A DNA stretch of 64,000 bases from Trebonia sp963774945. Lineage in GTDB: Bacteria; Actinomycetota; Actinomycetes; Streptosporangiales; Streptosporangiaceae. Under the pieces are notes generated by a model. It had not been told where the DNA came from. It saw only the letters and a program-made list of their open reading frames with translations, and made no database searches. The position numbers were made by a program, and so were the translations under genes. Location: assembly GCA_963774945.1 (NCBI GenBank), contig CAVZHA010000027.1, positions 868,001-932,000 of the forward strand, written 5' to 3'. Of the stretch, positions 24,990 through 33,610 are shown in pieces. Position 1 is the first letter of the stretch; each line of letters opens with the position of its first letter.

Positions 24990-25529
24990 GTGATCGGGGA
25001 CCGCTGGGGCGTGACGGACGCGGAGGTCGCCCGCCGCTACCCCTGCGACGAGGTCGTTGCGGCGCCGACTCTGCAGGCCTGGCGGGGAGTCACGGTGCGG
25101 GCGACGGCCGACCGCGTGTGGCCGTGGGTGGGGCAGATCCGGCTCGCGCCGTACGCCTACGACTGGATCGACAACCTCGGCCGCCGGTCGCCGCGCGAGC
25201 TGCGCGGTCTTGCCGAGCCTCGGGCAGGCGAGCCGTTCAGCGCCGCGTTCGGCGGGCGGCCGGCCGGGCGCATCCTCTCAGTCGAGCCGGGCGTGCAGCT
25301 AACCGGCATGATCATGGGGGCGGCGATGTCCTACGTGCTCGTCCCGTTGGCTGACGGCAGCGGCGCGACCCGGCTGCTGCTGAAGGTGGCCGCTCGGGGC
25401 CGTCCGGCGGCGGCTCCGCTGCTCTGCGTGGGCGATCTGGTGATGGCGCGACGGCAGCTGCGCACCCTCGCGCGATTGGCCGAGACGACGGCCGAGAACG
25501 CCCACCGCGACCAGGGCGGGGAGCGCTAG
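24990..25529 (+). CDS. Second SRPBCC-like protein
   Basis: A 179-residue protein with SRPBCC features: ATADRVWPWVGQI after an N-terminal strand, the YDWIDNLGRR segment, and a long C-terminal helix (VMARRQLRTLARLAETT). GTG 24990 lies 9 bases after the preceding stop, so the two form an operon. Its last 231 bases are also covered by the tail of the convergent APC permease gene. Confidence 0.75.
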   Translation: MIGDRWGVTDAEVARRYPCDEVVAAPTLQAWRGVTVRATADRVWPWVGQIRLAPYAYDWIDNLGRRSPRELRGLAEPRAGEPFSAAFGGRPAGRILSVEPGVQLTGMIMGAAMSYVLVPLADGSGATRLLLKVAARGRPAAAPLLCVGDLVMARRQLRTLARLAETTAENAHRDQGGER

Positions 25530-26720
25530 CGCCCACCCACAGCAGGCCAGCATCACCACCACCGCGACCGAGGCGGGGACGGCGGCCAAGCGGGCCGGGC
25601 CGCGCAGCACCCGGACGGCCGCCAGCATGCTGCCCAGGTAGACCGCCAGGAACAGCGTCGTCGGGATCGTCACCAGTGCGGCCGGGCTCACCAGGCCGAG
25701 GCCGTACAGCGTGATCAGCAGCAGCCCGGACGCCGCGACGGCGGCCAGGAACAGCGGCGCCGGGCGCGCCTGGGCGGCGTTCCCGCCCGGCTGCGGGCGC
25801 GTCAGGTGCCCGGCCATCGCGGCGCCGCCGTTGATGTAGGCGTTTACCGAGCCCAGCGTGAGCACGACCGCGGCGACGGCGGCGGCCGCGGTGCCGGCCG
25901 GGCCGATCGCGCGCTGCAGCAGCTCGGCCAGCGGCACGATAGTCGCGGCGCCGGGGCCGAGCACGCCGATGGTGACGATCGCCAGCCCCAGGTAGAGGGC
26001 GCTGGTCACCCCCAGGGCGATCGCCACCACGCGGGTCAGCTGCCGCGCCGGGTCGGCGAACGCGGTGGTGAGCGGCGCGACCGCCTCCCAGCCGACGAAG
26101 GACAGCATCAAGACCGCGGCCGCATGCGCCACCGCGAGCCAGCCGTGCGGGGCGAACGGCGTCCAGTTGGCCGCCCGGACCGACCCGGCCGTCCCCGCCA
26201 CCGCCACCACCACCACGCCGACCAGCAGGCCCACCAGCAGCAACTGGGCGACGGCGCTGGCCCGCAGCCCGCCCCGGGCCAGCGCGAGCAAGACGAGCAG
26301 GAGCAGCGCGGCCACGGCGGCCCGGGCGAGCCGGCCGCCGCCGGTGAGCTCGGTGACGTAGCTCGCGCCGATCAGGCAGACGACCGGCGCGCCGGCCACC
26401 ACCCCGGCCAGGAAGCACCAGCCCGCCACCAGGCCGGCCCGCGGGCCGAGGCCGGCCGTCACGTACCCGATCACCCCGCCCGCCGACGGGAACCGGAGGC
26501 CGAAGGCGGCGAATACGACCGCGAACAGCCCCGACAACAGGAGCAGCGCGACCCAGGCGAGCAGCGAGGCCGGGCCTGCCACGGTGACGGCGAGACCTGG
26601 CAGCAGCAGCAGGCCCGGGCCCAGCAGCGCGCCGATGTAGAGGGCGGCGCCGCGGCTGGTGGTCAGATGGGATGTCGGTGTTACTGGGGGGCTTGGCCGG
26701 CGCGGGGCGGTCTCGATCAC
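25299..26720 (-). CDS. APC-family amino acid permease
   Basis: A 473-residue transporter with about 12 membrane helices. The first helix holds the unwound GALLGPGLLLLPG motif typical of APC permeases such as YjeH. Starts at GTG 26720. It is divergent from an Lrp/AsnC regulator, suggesting amino acid-dependent control. The last 75 or so residues (from about 25525) are Arg/His/Gln-rich and lie antisense to the SRPBCC gene; they look like read-through past a lost stop rather than a normal tail. Confidence 0.8.
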   Translation of the reverse strand: MIETAPRRPSPPVTPTSHLTTSRGAALYIGALLGPGLLLLPGLAVTVAGPASLLAWVALLLLSGLFAVVFAAFGLRFPSAGGVIGYVTAGLGPRAGLVAGWCFLAGVVAGAPVVCLIGASYVTELTGGGRLARAAVAALLLLVLLALARGGLRASAVAQLLLVGLLVGVVVVAVAGTAGSVRAANWTPFAPHGWLAVAHAAAVLMLSFVGWEAVAPLTTAFADPARQLTRVVAIALGVTSALYLGLAIVTIGVLGPGAATIVPLAELLQRAIGPAGTAAAAVAAVVLTLGSVNAYINGGAAMAGHLTRPQPGGNAAQARPAPLFLAAVAASGLLLITLYGLGLVSPAALVTIPTTLFLAVYLGSMLAAVRVLRGPARLAAVPASVAVVVMLACCGWALALPALVAVGVLGRRLGQSREGAQLPSRHHQIAHAEQRSRRRTAPSGHLQQQPGRAAAVSQRDEHVGHRRPHDHAG

Positions 26721-26825
26721 GGCTTAAGCCTGGCGGAAATCGGCTCGCACGCGATGGCAAATATCTCGTCGGCGAAGGCGTTATATGGCAGTAAATTGCA
26801 TGCTGTTGACGTTAGGCTCGGTTTT

Positions 26826-27305
26826 ATGTCAGATCACGTTCCGGACAAGGTGGATCGTGCCATCATGGCGCGGCTGCAGCAGGACGGCCGGATCGCGAAC
26901 GTCGACCTGGCCGACGCGGTCGGGCTCTCACCCTCCTCGTGCCTGCGCCGGGTCAAGGCGCTGGAGGCGAGCGGGATTATCTCCGGGTACCGCGCCGAAG
27001 TCAGCCGCGCGCGGGCCGGGCTCGGCCTGACCGTCTTCATCGGGCTGAAGGTCGACGGCCATTCCCGGGAGACCTCATCGCTGATCGAGCAGGCGCTGCT
27101 TGCGATCCCGGCCGTCGTCGCGTGCTACCTGGTCTCGGGGGCCGACGACTTCCTGATCGAGGCGGCGGTGCCCGACCTCGGCGGGTACGAGCGGCTGCTG
27201 CTTGACGAGCTGCTGGCGATCCCCGGGGTGACCGAGGCGCGGTCCACGTTCGCGATCAGGACGGTGCTCAGCCGCGGGGCGCTTCCGCTCAGCCACTGGA
27301 AGTAG
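26826..27305 (+). CDS. Lrp/AsnC-family regulator
   Basis: A 159-residue feast/famine regulator. The helix-turn-helix IANVDLADAVGLSPSSCLRRVKAL is followed by a RAM domain with VDGHSRETSSLIEQALLAIPAV and TFAIRTVLS. It is divergent from the APC permease and converges on an M24-fold hydrolase; together they look like an uptake and use module for an amino compound. Confidence 0.85.
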   Translation: MSDHVPDKVDRAIMARLQQDGRIANVDLADAVGLSPSSCLRRVKALEASGIISGYRAEVSRARAGLGLTVFIGLKVDGHSRETSSLIEQALLAIPAVVACYLVSGADDFLIEAAVPDLGGYERLLLDELLAIPGVTEARSTFAIRTVLSRGALPLSHWK

Positions 27306-27320
27306 CGGCCGCTGGCGGTT

Positions 27321-27360
27321 CGCCGCTGGCCGCTAGCCGCCCGCCGCTGGCCGCTAGCCG
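27321..27360. repeat. 21-bp tandem repeat between convergent genes
   Basis: The word CGCCGCTGGCCGCTAGCCG occurs at 27321 and 27342, 21 bases apart, with a degenerate earlier copy from about 27305. It fills the gap between the Lrp stop and the M24 stop and could also fold, since GGCC and GCTAGC words are self-complementary. Confidence 0.65.
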
Positions 27361-28062
27361 CTAGCCCAGGTCGAGGAGCTGCTCGTAGAAGCCGCCGAAC
27401 TGGCGCTCGGTGTCGGTCAGATGGATCTCCAGGATCCAGTGGCACACCCGCCCGGCCCGGTCGTGGCGGCGCATGGGCGTGTCGTTGGCCGCGGCGATGT
27501 AGGACTCGATGTCCTCGCCGTCGATCTCCTCGTGCGGGAACTCGCCGACCAGGTGGCCGGAGTGCCGGTTGCCGAACGACCATCCGGCCTCGCCGGAGAG
27601 CCGGGTGACCTCGGCGTAGAGCTCCGCGCCGGTGATGTCGGGATGATCGGCGAAGTAGCGTCGTCCGGCGTCGAAGATGACCGGCAGATCGGCCGCCAGC
27701 CGACGCTTGACCGGGTCACCGCCGAGAACGTAGGTCCGGCCGAGGTCGGCTTCGAACTCGTCGAAGATCGGCCCGAAGTCGGCGAAGGCGATGTCGTCCG
27801 CCTCGATGATCCGGTCCGGCGGGTTCTCCCGGTACGGGAACAGGGTGTGCGGGCCGGACCGGATGATGCGCTTGTGCCAGTGCCTGGTCTTCCCGAACAT
27901 CTCGTTGGCCAGGTCCCTGACCTGGTCGCTGACCGCCTGCTCACCCTGGCCGGGCGCGACCAGGCCGCGCGCGGCGACCTCGTCGAACAGCGCGATCGCG
28001 TTGGCCTGGGCGTCAAGCAGCCGAGTGGCCCGCTCATCCTCGTCGGTCATGGCATCGACCAT
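27361..28062 (-). CDS. M24-fold (creatinase/aminopeptidase-like) hydrolase
   Basis: About 233 residues, a stand-alone pita-bread catalytic domain without the creatinase N-domain. The five metal ligands can be placed: Asp in FADFGPIF, Asp in EADLGRTY, His in SGHLVGEF, Glu in WILEIHL and Glu in GGFYEQLL. A paralog is at 46291. The start is ATG 28062 or 28050; neither has a clear ribosome site. It lies beside an APC permease and Lrp regulator, so a small amino compound is a plausible substrate. Confidence 0.75.
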   Translation of the reverse strand: MVDAMTDEDERATRLLDAQANAIALFDEVAARGLVAPGQGEQAVSDQVRDLANEMFGKTRHWHKRIIRSGPHTLFPYRENPPDRIIEADDIAFADFGPIFDEFEADLGRTYVLGGDPVKRRLAADLPVIFDAGRRYFADHPDITGAELYAEVTRLSGEAGWSFGNRHSGHLVGEFPHEEIDGEDIESYIAAANDTPMRRHDRAGRVCHWILEIHLTDTERQFGGFYEQLLDLG

Positions 28063-28159
28063 AGGGGAGCCATCAGACTTCGAACAATCTGAATAATGCG
28101 ATGTGGTGACACGGCGGTCATAGCGGAGTAAGTCGGATGAATCGGGGTAGCTGGCGGCC

Positions 28160-28336
28160 ATGGCTAGAGGCAGAAGTATCGGCGGTTACGCCATCCCCGG
28201 GATTGTCGTGTTTTTCTTCTGGTTGGTGGTCGTCATTCTCGTGATCATCCTCCTGGCGGCTGTCGTGCACTGGGCCGGCGGCGGGTCCCTGGACCTGCGG
28301 CTCGGACACTTCGTTCTTGACGTCGGCTTCACCTGA
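28160..28336 (+). CDS. Small single-span membrane protein
   Basis: A 58-residue frame from ATG 28160 to TGA 28334-28336. It has a basic N-terminus (MARGRSIGGY), one long hydrophobic helix (about residues 13-36, with FFFWLVVVILVIILLAAVV) and a short polar tail. Only a weak ribosome site (GGCGG) is visible. A very strong terminator 15 bases past the stop supports a real transcription unit. Confidence 0.6.
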   Translation: MARGRSIGGYAIPGIVVFFFWLVVVILVIILLAAVVHWAGGGSLDLRLGHFVLDVGFT

Positions 28337-28350
28337 TCAGTGGCACCATC

Positions 28351-28392
28351 AGTCGCGCCGGCCGCTCTCGCGGCCGGCGCGACTGTGTTTTA
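28351..28392 (+). terminator. Strong intrinsic terminator
   Basis: AGTCGCGCCGGCCGC (28351-28365), loop TCTC, and the exact complement GCGGCCGGCGCGACT (28370-28384) form a 15-bp stem followed by GTGTTTTA. The best intrinsic terminator in the window. Confidence 0.85.
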
Positions 28393-28416
28393 GGTGCCAT
28401 TCGATCGTGGAGCTCG

Positions 28417-28629
28417 TCAGCCGCCGGGCGTGTGGGCGAGCGCCGCCTGGAGGGCGGTGACCGCGGCTTCGATGGCGACCCGGGCGGTGACCGCGCTGGT
28501 GTGCGCGCGGTCGTTCTCGCCGAGGGCGATGCAGTCGAACGCCACCCGGGCGTCGTGAATGGCTGCCTCGAGCTCGCGGCTGGCTTCCTGCAGCATCGGG
28601 CCCTCGCCGGCGCCGTCCGGAATCATCAT
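28417..28629 (-). CDS. Small helical protein of unknown function
   Basis: A 70-residue soluble protein, almost all helix-forming residues (ASRELEAAIHDARVAFDCI, ARVAIEAAVTALQAALA). AGGAGG lies about 9 bases upstream of tandem ATG codons at 28629/28626, good support for translation. No family recognised. Confidence 0.6.
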   Translation of the reverse strand: MMIPDGAGEGPMLQEASRELEAAIHDARVAFDCIALGENDRAHTSAVTARVAIEAAVTALQAALAHTPGG

Positions 28630-28747
28630 CAGGCTCCCCTCCTGTGCCTTACAGGCTCATTGGGTGGGCACGCTACCCATCGCGTGCGCGGTCATGCCTA
28701 CATCCAGCGCCACTCACCGTAACGCACCAGATACCTTACGTGCCCGG

Positions 28748-30088
28748 TCATGAGGCGGTAAGGATCGCCTCCGTCCGCTGGATGACCGGAATCATCGTGT
28801 TGTCGGCGTTGGTGAGGACGACGACGACGGAGCCGGTGCGAGGGTACATGTCGAGCTGGCCCGAGTAGCCGGGGGTGCCGCCGTTGTGCCCGACGAATGT
28901 GACGCCGTTGATCTGCTGGTAGGCGAACCCGTAGGTGTACTTGTCGACGGCCGGGCCGCCGGGCTGCGGCGAGTTGACCCGGGGGGTGAGGAGCGTCGCG
29001 GTCATGGCTGGCGTGAGGAGCTTGTGGTCGAGCACCGCCGTCGCGAACTTGAGCAGGTCGCCGGTGGTGGAGTAGGCGCCGCCGGAGGGGTTGGCGACCT
29101 GCGGCTGGTCGCTGATGTCGGTCAGGTTCGATCCGGCCGCCGCGTACCCGTGAGCCATGCCGGGGACCCGGGCCGGAAGGTAGACGGCGTACCCGGTGTG
29201 CGTCATGCCGGCCGGGTCGAGGATGTGCCGGCGCAGGTAGTCGGCGTAGCTCTCGCCGCTGACTCGCTGGACGACGGCGCCGAGCAGGATGTAGTCGTCG
29301 TTGCTGTAGGAGAACTTCGCGCCCGGGGTGAACTGGGGGCGCTCCTTGACGATCAGCGCGACCATCCCGGCCAGCGTGCGGGGCGGATGGGCGCGCCCGA
29401 GCACGGTGTCACCGAGGCCGGCGGTCATGTCGAGCAGCTCGGCGATCGTCACGTGGTCGGCGAGGCCGGACGACAGCCCGGTCAGGTAGTCGCCGACCGG
29501 CGCGTCAAGCGAGAGCCTGCCCTGCTCGGCCAGCTGGCCGATCGCGACGGCGGTGAACAGCTTGCCGATCGACGCGATGCAGAACCGCGTCTGGGACGTG
29601 TTGGCGATCCCGGCGGCCCGGTCGGCCAGCCCGTACCCGGCGTCAAGCACCAGGTCGCCGTCGTGGTCGACCAGCACGGCGCCGGAGAACTGGCCGTCGC
29701 TGGCCTCCGTCTTGAGCGAGGCGCCGAGGGCGCGCCACTGCGCGGTGGTACCGGCCGCGCCCGCCGCGCCCGCCGCGCCCGCCGCGCCCGTCGCCGGGCC
29801 GTACTTCGCGCAGGCCGCAGCGGCGGCCTCGACTGCGGGCGAGTTGGGGTCGATGCCGCTCTGCGGGGTGAGCGTGATGTGTCCGTTCACCGGGTTAGGG
29901 AACGCGGGTACCCCGTGGGCGCGCATGCACCGCGCGTATTCCAGCGGCAGCGAGGCAGTCGCGGCTGCGCCAGAGGTCCTGGTGGCCGACGGCTGCGCCG
30001 AGATCGGCTTAGCGGGATTCCCGCATCCGGCCAGCGCTACCGCGACAGCGACCATCGCCGCCGCCATTGCCGTGATTTCCCTGTTCAT
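28748..30088 (-). CDS. Lipoprotein with beta-lactamase/esterase domain
   Basis: A 446-residue surface lipoprotein. The lipobox LAGC is at residues 18-21. Residues 45-95 form a Cys-pair module with YARCMRAHGVPAFPNPVNG and AACAKYGP, known from stand-alone actinobacterial lipoproteins; a GAA-repeat linker follows, encoded by a 9-bp repeat near 29758-29793. Then comes a class C beta-lactamase-fold domain: Ser-x-x-Lys in CIASIGKLF, Tyr-x-Asn in FSYSNDDY and HNGGTPGY for the third motif. It is probably an esterase or D-aminopeptidase rather than a drug-resistance enzyme. Divergent from a sensor kinase. Confidence 0.8.
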   Translation of the reverse strand: MNREITAMAAAMVAVAVALAGCGNPAKPISAQPSATRTSGAAATASLPLEYARCMRAHGVPAFPNPVNGHITLTPQSGIDPNSPAVEAAAAACAKYGPATGAAGAAGAAGAAGTTAQWRALGASLKTEASDGQFSGAVLVDHDGDLVLDAGYGLADRAAGIANTSQTRFCIASIGKLFTAVAIGQLAEQGRLSLDAPVGDYLTGLSSGLADHVTIAELLDMTAGLGDTVLGRAHPPRTLAGMVALIVKERPQFTPGAKFSYSNDDYILLGAVVQRVSGESYADYLRRHILDPAGMTHTGYAVYLPARVPGMAHGYAAAGSNLTDISDQPQVANPSGGAYSTTGDLLKFATAVLDHKLLTPAMTATLLTPRVNSPQPGGPAVDKYTYGFAYQQINGVTFVGHNGGTPGYSGQLDMYPRTGSVVVVLTNADNTMIPVIQRTEAILTAS

Positions 30089-30222
30089 GGCCCTCCTTGC
30101 ATCGGTTAGCTCTGTTGGCACCGGTTGTACGCGCGGGCCGGTCACGTCCCTTTCACGACGGCGGTTAACGTGCTGTTACCGCCGATCCGCGATGCTTGTG
30201 GACGGGAGCAGGAGGGATTCGG

Positions 30223-31482
30223 ATGAGAGTGCAGCACTGGGCGTCGGTGGCCGCGGACGGTGCGGCTGCGGCTGACGCTGCTCTACGGCGGGATGTTCTG
30301 CGTCGGCGGGGCGGTACTGCTGGCGAGCACGTACCTGCTCGTCCGCTACTTCTCGGGCCACGTGCTGCAGGTCGCGCACGTCGGTCCGCTCGATTCGGCG
30401 CGCTCGGGTGCCCACCGGGGCACGTCGCTGCCTGCACTGCCGTCGCTTGCCCAGCTGCAGGGCGAGACCCAGCACGAGCTGATCAGCCAGCACGACCGCG
30501 ATCTGCGGCAGCTGCTGATCTGGTCGCTGGTAGCTCTGGCGGTGACCGGCGCCGGGTCGCTCGCGATCGCCTGGCTAGCCGCCGATCGGGTGCTGGCGCC
30601 GCTGCGGACCATGACGGCGGCGACCAGGCGGATCTCACAGGACAACCTGCACGAGCGCCTCGCCCTGCCGGGCCCCGACGACGAGCTGCGAGAGCTTGCC
30701 GACACGATCGACGGGCTGCTCGCGCGCCTGGAGGCGGCGTTCGGCGCGCAGCGGCGGTTCGTCGCCAACGCATCGCATGAACTGCGGACTCCGCTGACCC
30801 GGATCCGGACCGCGCTCGATGTCGCCGTCGGCAAGCCCGCCCCGGTACCGCCGCCGGTGTTGGCGCTTGACCAGAAGATCCGGGAGGGGCTCGACCGCGC
30901 CGACCGGCTGATGGAGGGCCTCCTGGTGCTGGGTCGGGCCGAGCACGGTGAACTTGGTCGATCAGGCCCCGACGGACCTGTCCGAGATCATCACCGCCGC
31001 CCTCGCCGAACAGGGGCAGGACATCGCCGCCAAGCGGATCACGGTCGAATTCGACGTTGTCCCGGTTGCCGTTAATGGCAACCCGACGCTGATCGGCAGA
31101 ATGGTCGAGAACGTGATCGACAACGGGGTGCGCCACAACCAGCCCGATGGCCTGCTGCGCGTCACGGCGGCCGAACTCGGCGCCCTCGCCCGGCTGACGG
31201 TGGAGAGCAGCGGCGAAATGATCGACCCGGCGCAGGTCGCTGACCTTGCGCAACCCTTTCGTCGGCTGCCGCGCCGACCGTACCGGCTCCGCGCGGGGCG
31301 CGGGCCTGGGTCTGTCGATCGTCGCGGCGATCGCGGGCGCGCACGGTGGCGCGCTCGCGCTGCATGCCCGCGAGAACGGCGGATTGCGGGTGGTGATCGA
31401 CCTCCCCCGGCGATGGCGGGGAAGATCCAGCCCTCCCCCGATCGGCGGGCTGCCGACGATCCCGGTGGACGCTCTCCGGTGA
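30223..31482 (+). pseudogene. EnvZ/CutS-like sensor histidine kinase, three frameshifts
   Basis: A two-span membrane kinase with HAMP, HisKA and HATPase domains. ATG 30223 has AGGAGG 7 bases upstream, but the frame must change near 30255 to reach the first helix (RLTLLYGGMFCVGGAVLL). The phospho-accepting His is in RRFVANASHELRTPLTR. Further changes near 30945 and 31265 are needed to read NVIDNGVRHNQPDG (N box) and GSARGAGLGLSIVAAIA (G box). The stop at 31482 overlaps the GTG of the response regulator, so the original pair was coupled. Either indel errors or recent inactivation. Confidence 0.8.
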
Positions 31483-32150
31483 GGGTGCTGGTGGTCGACG
31501 ACGAACGTGGCCTGGCCGACGACATCGCCGAGGGGCTGCGCGATCACGGCCTGGCGGTGGATGTCGTCTACGACGGCCTTGAGGCCGCCGCCAAGATCGA
31601 CCTGTACCCCTATGACGTGGTCGTGCTCGATCGCGACCTGCCGGGTCTAGGCGGGGACACGGTCTGCCGGATCATCGCCGACAGCGACGAACCGGCGATG
31701 GTCTTGATGCTGACCGCGGCGGGCTCGCCGGCCGAGCGCGTCGCGGGCCTGACCCTCGGCGCGGACGACTACCTGGCCAAGCCGTTCCACTTCCCCGAGC
31801 TCGTGCTCCGGGTGCACGCGTTGGCGCGGCGCCGACCAGCGGCGACCGGGCGCGTACTGCGCGTCGGCGACATCGAACTGGACCCGGCCAGGCACATCGC
31901 CACCCGCACGGGCCGCCAGCTCGCGCTCAGCGCCAAGGAATTCGCGGTGCTGCACGCGCTGCTGGCGGCCAGCCCCGGCTCGGTCACCCCCGAGCAGCTG
32001 CTGATGCGGGCCTGGGACGAGAACGCCGACCCCTTCACCAGAACCGTGTACGTCACGGTCGCGCGACTCAAACGCAAGCTCGGCGATCCGCCGCCGATCC
32101 AGACCAGCCCCGGCCTCGGCTACACGATCGTCGCCACCGACGTCAGGTAG
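31479..32150 (+). CDS. OmpR/PhoB-family response regulator
   Basis: A 223-residue regulator with a receiver (VRVLVVDDERGLADD, phospho-Asp in VVVLDRDLPG, Lys in DDYLAKPF) and a winged-helix effector (LSAKEFAVLHALLAA, RTVYVTVARLKRKLG). It is intact and its GTG start overlaps the kinase stop. It is partner to the broken kinase at 30223. The 3' end overlaps the convergent TetR gene by 8 bases. Confidence 0.85.
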   Translation: MRVLVVDDERGLADDIAEGLRDHGLAVDVVYDGLEAAAKIDLYPYDVVVLDRDLPGLGGDTVCRIIADSDEPAMVLMLTAAGSPAERVAGLTLGADDYLAKPFHFPELVLRVHALARRRPAATGRVLRVGDIELDPARHIATRTGRQLALSAKEFAVLHALLAASPGSVTPEQLLMRAWDENADPFTRTVYVTVARLKRKLGDPPPIQTSPGLGYTIVATDVR

Positions 32151-32745
32151 CCGCCGGCCGCGGCTGTTGCAGTCCGAGCAGGAGCAGTTCGATCAGTCGG
32201 CGGGGCTCGTAGCGCGGGTCGCTGTCGCGCCGGGCGCAGAGGCTGCCGATACCCCGCATGAGCTCGTAGCCGCTCGTGCCCGGCCTGATCTCGCCCGCGT
32301 CGACGGCGGCGTCGAGCAGCTGCCCGCAGACCGGCACCAGGCGGTCGAGGAAGTAGGTGTGCAGCGCCTCGAAGCCGCCGCTGTCCGATTGCAGCGCGTT
32401 GGCGAGCCCGTGCTTGGTGACGAGGAAGTCAACGAACAGGTCGATCCACTGACGCAGCGCCGCGAACGGGGAGACTGCGCTGGCCAGCAGCGTCGGGCCA
32501 GCCTCGGCGCAGGCCTCGACCTGATGACGGAAGACGGCCACGATGAGATCGGCCCGGGTCGGGAAGTGCCGGTAGATCGTCCCGATGCCGACGCCGGCCG
32601 TGGTCGCGATCTCGCGTATGGGCGCGTCAACGCCGGACGCGACGAACACGGCGGCCGCCGCCGTCAGCAGCGCCTGCTCGTTCCTGAGCGCGTCGGCTCG
32701 CTTGCCTCGGGGCGATGCCTGCGCCGATGGGCTAGCGGTTGACAC
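32143..32745 (-). CDS. TetR-family regulator
   Basis: About 200 residues. The helix-turn-helix is IREIATTAGVGIGTIYRHFPTRADLI, and the C-terminal domain matches the SbtR-like type (ALRQWIDLFVDFLVTKHGLANAL). GTG 32745 is chosen because GAGGGAGGG lies just upstream. Its target is unknown; two long direct repeats upstream (32859-32924) could be binding sites. Confidence 0.8.
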   Translation of the reverse strand: MSTASPSAQASPRGKRADALRNEQALLTAAAAVFVASGVDAPIREIATTAGVGIGTIYRHFPTRADLIVAVFRHQVEACAEAGPTLLASAVSPFAALRQWIDLFVDFLVTKHGLANALQSDSGGFEALHTYFLDRLVPVCGQLLDAAVDAGEIRPGTSGYELMRGIGSLCARRDSDPRYEPRRLIELLLLGLQQPRPAAT

Positions 32746-32858
32746 CAAGCCCTCCCTCTCCGGAACACTGATCCGGTTCGAGTGTAGCCGAAGCTGGCCC
32801 GAGCGGGCCGACACCGCTTTTTGCGCGCGCTATGCGCGGCGGCGCGGGCATGCGCCTC

Positions 32859-32924
32859 GTCATTGTGTGCTATTTGAGTCGTCTCGACGGGCTTGAAACG
32901 GTCATTGTGTGCTATTTAGGTCGT
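32859..32924. repeat. 17-base direct repeat with 42-base period
   Basis: GTCATTGTGTGCTATTT occurs at 32859-32875 and 32901-32917, each followed by a variant of AGTCGT. The 42-base period equals four helical turns. The pair lies upstream of the TetR gene in an otherwise empty region. Confidence 0.7.
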
Positions 32925-33015
32925 ATAGCGCCCCAAACTACCCACGCTCATGCTATGTGTCAGAGGCGATGTTGCTCGGGTGGCTCGGGTGATGAGAGTG
33001 GCGTATGGGCTCGCC

Positions 33016-33549
33016 TTAGGGGTGAGCGGGTTCCGGGGTGGCGGACGGCGGGTTGTCGGCGGGGAGGTCGCGCTGGTACCAGGTGCCCTGCTTGCCGCCG
33101 ATGTCGGCCGGGTCGGCCGGGCCGACCGGGACGAACCCGGTGTTGGTGAGGACCTTCTGCGAGGCGACGTTGTCGTGGCTGGTGGCGGCCCTGAGCGTGC
33201 GCAGCCCGTGCCGTGCGGCCGCCAGGCGGCAGAGTTCCCGCACGGTCGCGGTCGCCAGGCCGCGGCCGGCGGCGTGCTCGGCGACGCGGTAGCCGAGTTC
33301 GGCGGTGCCGCCGGAGAAGCGGTACAGGTTGAACCGGCCCAGGACCGAGCCGTCCTCGGCGACGAGCACGTAGTAGGCGCCGGCGCCGGCCTCCTGCTCG
33401 GCCAGCAGCGCGCGGTGCTGCTCGGCGAACTGGTCGAAGTACTCGTCGCCGCGATCGGAGATGGAGGCGGCGAAGTAGGAGCGGTTGGCCTGCTCGAAGG
33501 CCAGCACCGCCTCGGCGTGGCCTGGATGCAGCCGCTGTAGCTCTGGCAC
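33016..33549 (-). CDS. GNAT-family N-acetyltransferase
   Basis: A 177-residue RimJ/RimL-like acetyltransferase. The acetyl-CoA loop region is GYRVAEHAAGRGLATATVREL, and TSHDNVASQKVLTNTGF is the usual end of the fold. Substrate unknown. It follows the helicase gene on the same strand with about 60 bases between. Confidence 0.8.
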   Translation of the reverse strand: MPELQRLHPGHAEAVLAFEQANRSYFAASISDRGDEYFDQFAEQHRALLAEQEAGAGAYYVLVAEDGSVLGRFNLYRFSGGTAELGYRVAEHAAGRGLATATVRELCRLAAARHGLRTLRAATSHDNVASQKVLTNTGFVPVGPADPADIGGKQGTWYQRDLPADNPPSATPEPAHP

Positions 33550-33610
33550 GGCCCGAGGGTATCAAGCGGGGGGTGCCGGTGACATCCGGGTTTCCGCCGG
33601 GGCGCCCGTC

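Noticed and set aside
28748..30088. Beta-lactam resistance gene
   Set aside because: The fold and Ser-x-x-Lys motif are shared with many esterases and peptidases; the lipoprotein fusion argues against a resistance enzyme.
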